DNA of 43,662 bases from a virus. Below are positions 41,508 through 43,662 of this stretch, piece after piece. The stretch is from IMG/VR virus record IMGVR_UViG_3300020733_000435, positions 1-43,662 of that record. One strand, written 5' to 3'. The notes below the pieces were generated by a model that worked only from the letters and a program-made list of their open reading frames with translations, searched no databases and was not told the DNA's origin. Position 1 is the stretch's first letter; every line of letters begins with the position of its first letter. A program made the position numbers and the translations under genes.

Positions 41508-41582
41508 AGCACTGGGTAGGATTTGAACCTACGGCTTTACGGATTTGCAATCCGGTGCATTGGGCCACTCTGCCACCAGTGC
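41508..41582 (-). tRNA. tRNA-Cys (GCA)
   Basis: Acceptor GCACTGG/CCAGTGC, T arm GTAGG TTCAAAT CCTAC, anticodon loop TTGCAAA giving GCA. The discriminator is T, as is normal for tRNA-Cys, and CCA is encoded at 41507-41505. One mismatch sits at the top of the anticodon stem. Confidence 0.93.
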
Positions 41583-41587
41583 GTAAA

Positions 41588-41821
41588 TTATCTAACTCGT
41601 TTTAAATATTCAACGGGATCAATCTTGCCTTCTTGGATTTCTAAGAGTGCAGTTACAATTGGGTGAATGTGCTCAAACTTTTCACTACTTTTATGTTGTT
41701 TGCGAATTTCTCTAGCACGGATAGCACCAGCAATGATAAGATTATATACATTTTCGCCTGCTTGTGTAACACATTTTTGACGATCAATTTGTGGGCCACG
41801 ACTTAGAATTCTACTTTTCAT
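41588..41821 (-). CDS. rpoZ: RNA polymerase omega-subunit-like protein
   Basis: A 77-residue protein. The stretch GENVYNLIIAGAIRAREI and later HPIVTALLEIQEGKID aligns by eye with omega (NRFDLVLVAARRARQM ... TVIALREIEEGLI). The N-terminal residues differ. Omega wraps the beta-prime C-terminus and, in proteobacteria, forms part of ppGpp site 1. A phage copy could replace host omega or make the polymerase blind to ppGpp. It has a strong promoter and GGAGAT site, with the TraR-like gene downstream beyond tRNA-Cys. Assignment is by eye but the pattern is clear. Confidence 0.85.
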   Translation of the reverse strand: MKSRILSRGPQIDRQKCVTQAGENVYNLIIAGAIRAREIRKQHKSSEKFEHIHPIVTALLEIQEGKIDPVEYLKRVR

Positions 41822-41842
41822 TTGTATCTCCGTTAAAGCATT

Positions 41843-41871
41843 ATTATAGCATCTAAACTACTCGTAGTCAA
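41843..41871 (-). promoter_or_regulatory. Sigma70-type promoter for the omega-like gene
   Basis: Minus-strand TTGACT (41871-41866), 17 nt, TATAAT (41848-41843). It overlaps the final codons and stop of the upstream oxygenase gene, with a leader of about 15 nt carrying GGAGAT before ATG 41821. Confidence 0.85.
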
Positions 41872-42418
41872 TGTCTGCGGCTAAAATAAATCTATATTGG
41901 CTACTTTGAACGATACCTGGACGATGCCACGTATTGCTGGGATAAACTAGCCAAGTGTAGTAACTAGGACGAACGTAAAACTTACCATCTGATTCAGGTC
42001 CATTTGGAGCCATCTCAGTTCCGCAAGTATCAAAATCTTCAACATCATCGGGTATGTGCAAATACATAATACCACTTAGGCTTTGCCCACTGTGCTTGTT
42101 GTGATGATGCCAATATTTGTCACGATCTTCCACTGTGCTTAGATTAGTCATAAAACTCCAAGCCATCATATTACTGACCCGGCGTTCTCTGCCCAAATAC
42201 AAGAATACACTGGTTAAAAATGTCATTCGATACTTTAACCAAATGTCTTCAGTTCTTTGGAATAAGTTTTCCTGTGTTTGGAAAGGTGGACTATTCTTAA
42301 AGTAGTTGCCGCTGTCAATGATGCTCTTAATAGTGCTTATAGCTGTGTCATTGTCTGCGGCTGTAATTAAACTACTGTAGTCATACTTACGGCAAAGATC
42401 GTTAGAATCTATTATCAT
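41858..42418 (-). CDS. 2OG-Fe(II) oxygenase, phage type
   Basis: A 186-residue protein resembling the phage group of 2OG-FeII_Oxy_5-like proteins. A WSFMTNLS strand leads to WHHHNKHSGQSLSGIMYLHIP (His cluster at 104-109 for iron), then YVRPSYYTWLVYPSNTWHRPG with the distal His and YRFILAADIDY with the Arg. It overlaps the parvulin gene by ATGA. It stands apart from the island, so an independent function is possible. Confidence 0.82.
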   Translation of the reverse strand: MIIDSNDLCRKYDYSSLITAADNDTAISTIKSIIDSGNYFKNSPPFQTQENLFQRTEDIWLKYRMTFLTSVFLYLGRERRVSNMMAWSFMTNLSTVEDRDKYWHHHNKHSGQSLSGIMYLHIPDDVEDFDTCGTEMAPNGPESDGKFYVRPSYYTWLVYPSNTWHRPGIVQSSQYRFILAADIDYE

Positions 42419-42675
42419 CCAGTGCGATGAATTAAATGAAAGCCAAATTGTGTTTGTACTGGCTGACTGATTTCACCGATTGGAGTTGCTACTGTAGCAT
42501 CTTCAAATGGCTTAACCATCATACCTGGACCAAAATCACCCAAATCACCGCCACGAGCTTTACTTGGACACTTGCTGTGTTGCATAGCTAACTGTGGGAA
42601 AGTTAGTGGTGTTGCCTCTGCTAGGATTGCTTTGGCTTGATCCAATGTATCTACTAAGATATGACTTGCTTTCAT
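42415..42675 (-). CDS. ppiC: Parvulin-type peptidyl-prolyl isomerase
   Basis: An 86-residue single-domain parvulin close to bacterial PpiC in length and sequence: ASHILVDT, FPQLAMQHSKCPSKARGGDLGDFGPGMM, PFEDATV and TQFGFHLIHRTG. These include the catalytic His, Cys, Met/Phe and C-terminal His positions. It catalyses cis-trans isomerisation of Xaa-Pro bonds and helps protein folding in the cytoplasm. No signal peptide is seen. AAAGGAAAAA is the ribosome site. It is coupled to the oxygenase gene. Confidence 0.93.
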   Translation of the reverse strand: MKASHILVDTLDQAKAILAEATPLTFPQLAMQHSKCPSKARGGDLGDFGPGMMVKPFEDATVATPIGEISQPVQTQFGFHLIHRTG

Positions 42676-42699
42676 TTATTTTTCCTTTTATAAATCTGG

Positions 42700-42770
42700 A
42701 GCGGGATAGGAGAATCGAACTCCTAACCGAAGATTGGAAATCTGCTGTTATACCATTTAACTAATCCCGC
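42700..42770 (-). tRNA. tRNA-Gly (TCC)
   Basis: Acceptor GCGGGAT/ATCCCGC, T arm AGGAG TTCGATT CTCCT, anticodon loop TTTCCAA giving TCC. Discriminator T, and CCA encoded at 42699-42697. One mismatch in the anticodon stem. Confidence 0.93.
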
Positions 42771-43068
42771 ACTTTAATCAAACACACTTATCACTTTCGG
42801 ATCAAAACCTGGTGTGCTGTCCTTACTACCTACTACTATGTGCAGGTTAAATGTATTTGATTAAAGTGTCTAGCTACTGCCTCCCGACAACCCTAGACTG
42901 GGCTTGGTATCCGTACCGCATTTTTATGTATCTGGACAGTTATTGCTCTGCCCTAAGATTTTAGTGATCATCCGTAATTGGGACTCCTGCAGGTAGATCT
43001 TAAGCACCTGGCTAACTATGGCCTCTAGCCTGCCCACTTTTTATAACGTAAAAGTGTAAACCGGGAAC
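42771..43068. other. Noncoding stretch with long inverted repeat, possible structured RNA
   Basis: No credible ORF and no T-arm-like sequence lies in these 298 nt. At the left, 42771-42786 and 42852-42867 are inverted repeats of 16 nt with a single mismatch; on the minus strand that mismatch becomes a G-U pair, which suits an RNA made in the tRNA direction. A second hairpin (CACTTTT...AAAAGTG, 43035-43056) lies 12 nt past the 3' end of tRNA-Thr. I do not recognise tmRNA, RNase P RNA or 6S RNA signatures. Confidence 0.5.
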
Positions 43069-43071
43069 TGG

Positions 43072-43144
43072 TGCCCCTTGTCCGACTCGAACAGACCACC
43101 TACTGATTACAAATCAGTTGCTCTACCAGATGAGCTAAAGGGGC
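43072..43144 (-). tRNA. tRNA-Thr (TGT)
   Basis: Acceptor GCCCCTT/AAGGGGC, D arm GCTCATCTGGTAGAGC, anticodon loop TTTGTAA giving TGT, T loop TTCGAGT. Discriminator A, and CCA encoded at 43071-43069. Confidence 0.95.
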
Positions 43145-43154
43145 AATGCATTAC

Positions 43155-43376
43155 TTATTCTACAACTGCTTCAGTAGATTGTACTACTGGCTCTGCTTCA
43201 ACTGCAACTACTTTGGTAGAAACCGCTTGTGTTTTCTTACGAGCTACTAGAGCACGTTCAATCTTAGCTTTGTCTTTTGGCTTACTTGATTTCGCCAATA
43301 GATCTGTCAGTTGTGCTACGTTCAGTGGACCCAAGCGTGTCTTGCCTGTTTTGGTCAGCATTGTTGATTTTGCCAT
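43155..43376 (-). CDS. Small basic phage protein
   Basis: A 73-residue Lys/Ala/Val-rich protein: MAKSTMLTKTGKTRLGPLN, a middle helix AQLTDLLAKSSKPKDKAKIE, and an acidic tail. The layout (basic head, helical centre, acidic end) is common in phage orphans. GGAAAAAG precedes the ATG. The first 95 nt lie inside the 3' part of the gene at 43282 in another frame. Function unknown. Confidence 0.65.
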   Translation of the reverse strand: MAKSTMLTKTGKTRLGPLNVAQLTDLLAKSSKPKDKAKIERALVARKKTQAVSTKVVAVEAEPVVQSTEAVVE

Positions 43377-43479
43377 CTTCTACTTTTTCCTTTTTGAAAA
43401 TATTATCCCAGTTATTGTTGAAAGTATCACGATCAACACTAAATGGTCTTGCTTTACTTCCTTTACCGCCGTCTCCCAT
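43282..43479 (-). CDS. Small phage protein overlapping its neighbour out of frame
   Basis: A 65-residue protein starting MGDGGKGSKARPFSVDRDTF then NNNWDNIF, an N-terminal pattern I know from small conserved phage proteins, with a CAGGAG ribosome site. Homologues as I remember them end soon after the NWDxIF motif, so the last 30 residues, which overlap the next gene, may be an extension by loss of a stop codon. Function unknown. Confidence 0.6.
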   Translation of the reverse strand: MGDGGKGSKARPFSVDRDTFNNNWDNIFKKEKVEDGKINNADQNRQDTLGSTERSTTDRSIGEIK

Positions 43480-43500
43480 AAGAAACTCCTGTGTGTTTGG

Positions 43501-43573
43501 TGGAGGATATCGGGCTCGAACCGATCACCCCCGGCTTGCAAAGCCGATGCTCTCCCAAATGAGCTAATCCCCC
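43501..43573 (-). tRNA. tRNA-Ala (TGC)
   Basis: Acceptor GGGGGAT/ATCCTCC with one G-T pair, D arm GCTCATTTGGGAGAGC, anticodon loop TTTGCAA giving TGC, T arm ATCGG TTCGAGC CCGAT. Discriminator A, and CCA encoded at 43500-43498. Confidence 0.95.
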
Positions 43574-43584
43574 AAATACTATGG

Positions 43585-43658
43585 CTCCCCAGGTACGGTT
43601 CGAACGTACGACATTGGCATTAACAGTGCCACGCTTCTACCAACTGAGCTACTGGGGA
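43585..43658 (-). tRNA. tRNA-Asn (GTT)
   Basis: Acceptor TCCCCAG/CTGGGGA, D arm GCTCAGTTGGTAGAAGC, anticodon loop CTGTTAA giving GTT, T arm GTACG TTCGAAC CGTAC. Discriminator G as expected for Asn, and CCA encoded at 43584-43582. Confidence 0.95.
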
Positions 43659-43662
43659 ATAA

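Noticed and set aside
42771-43068. tmRNA or another decayed tRNA
   Set aside because: No T-loop sequence (TTCGA), no acceptor-stem pair and no tag ORF could be found.
43078-43623. Plus-strand ORF of 181 residues across the tRNA cluster
   Set aside because: It runs through three tRNA genes and two minus-strand genes, so it is a chance open frame.
1-43662. CRISPR array or insertion sequence
   Set aside because: No regularly spaced direct repeats, no transposase and no terminal inverted repeats flanking a gene were seen.

Overview
The window reads as part of a large tailed-phage genome, probably a T4-like (myovirus-type) phage of a Gram-negative, perhaps freshwater or marine proteobacterial, host. 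Reasons: genes are packed with ATGA/TAATG overlaps; most small proteins look like phage orphans; there is a tail-fibre-type protein with an Mtd-like N-terminus, a polynucleotide-kinase-like P-loop protein, two calcineurin-like phosphoesterases, a TraR/DksA-type zinc protein, five tRNAs with encoded CCA, and TATAAATA-like late-promoter boxes. Lipobox lipoproteins, an entericidin-like peptide, IF-1, an omega-like protein and a parvulin point to a Gram-negative host. The base composition looks AT-rich by eye; nothing was computed. A bacterial chromosome is not formally excluded. Layout: (1) 1-7876, all minus strand: an envelope cassette (membrane protein, LPP20-like lipoprotein, entericidin-like peptide, second lipoprotein), an SGNH hydrolase, a phosphoesterase, many small phage proteins, a zincin-like protein, translation factor IF-1 with an AbrB-like partner, a secreted HExxH protein, and an odd 108-nt tRNA-like gene. 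(2) 7911-37661, a roughly 30-kb accessory island in nine blocks that alternate in strand: eleven radical SAM proteins of at least five architectures, thirteen proteins with 2-oxoglutarate/Fe(II)-type or cupin-like signatures (four in a tandem TauD-like array), two methyltransferases, a short PLP-fold protein, an SGNH hydrolase, an SDR-like protein, two kinase-fold-like proteins, a GNAT-like protein and a few large unknowns. (3) 37639-39378, a fibre-like structural protein. (4) 39495-43662, minus strand again: phosphoesterase, PNK-like protein, TraR/DksA-like and omega-like regulators of RNA polymerase, a further 2OG oxygenase, a parvulin, tRNA-Cys, -Gly, -Thr, -Ala and -Asn, and an unexplained 300-nt noncoding stretch. 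How it may work together: the flanks look like ordinary host takeover (IF-1, omega, TraR, tRNAs) run from near-consensus sigma70 promoters. The island looks like a dedicated chemistry module built from two classes of iron enzymes that activate C-H bonds, with methyl, acyl and PLP chemistry beside them. It contains no room for a free-standing precursor peptide, so the target is more likely a phage structural protein (the fibre gene is adjacent), a host envelope polymer or a nucleotide/sugar pool. That target is inference. Island genes mostly lack Shine-Dalgarno sequences, and several block-leading genes start 4-8 nt after a TATAAATA-like box, suggesting leaderless late transcripts.
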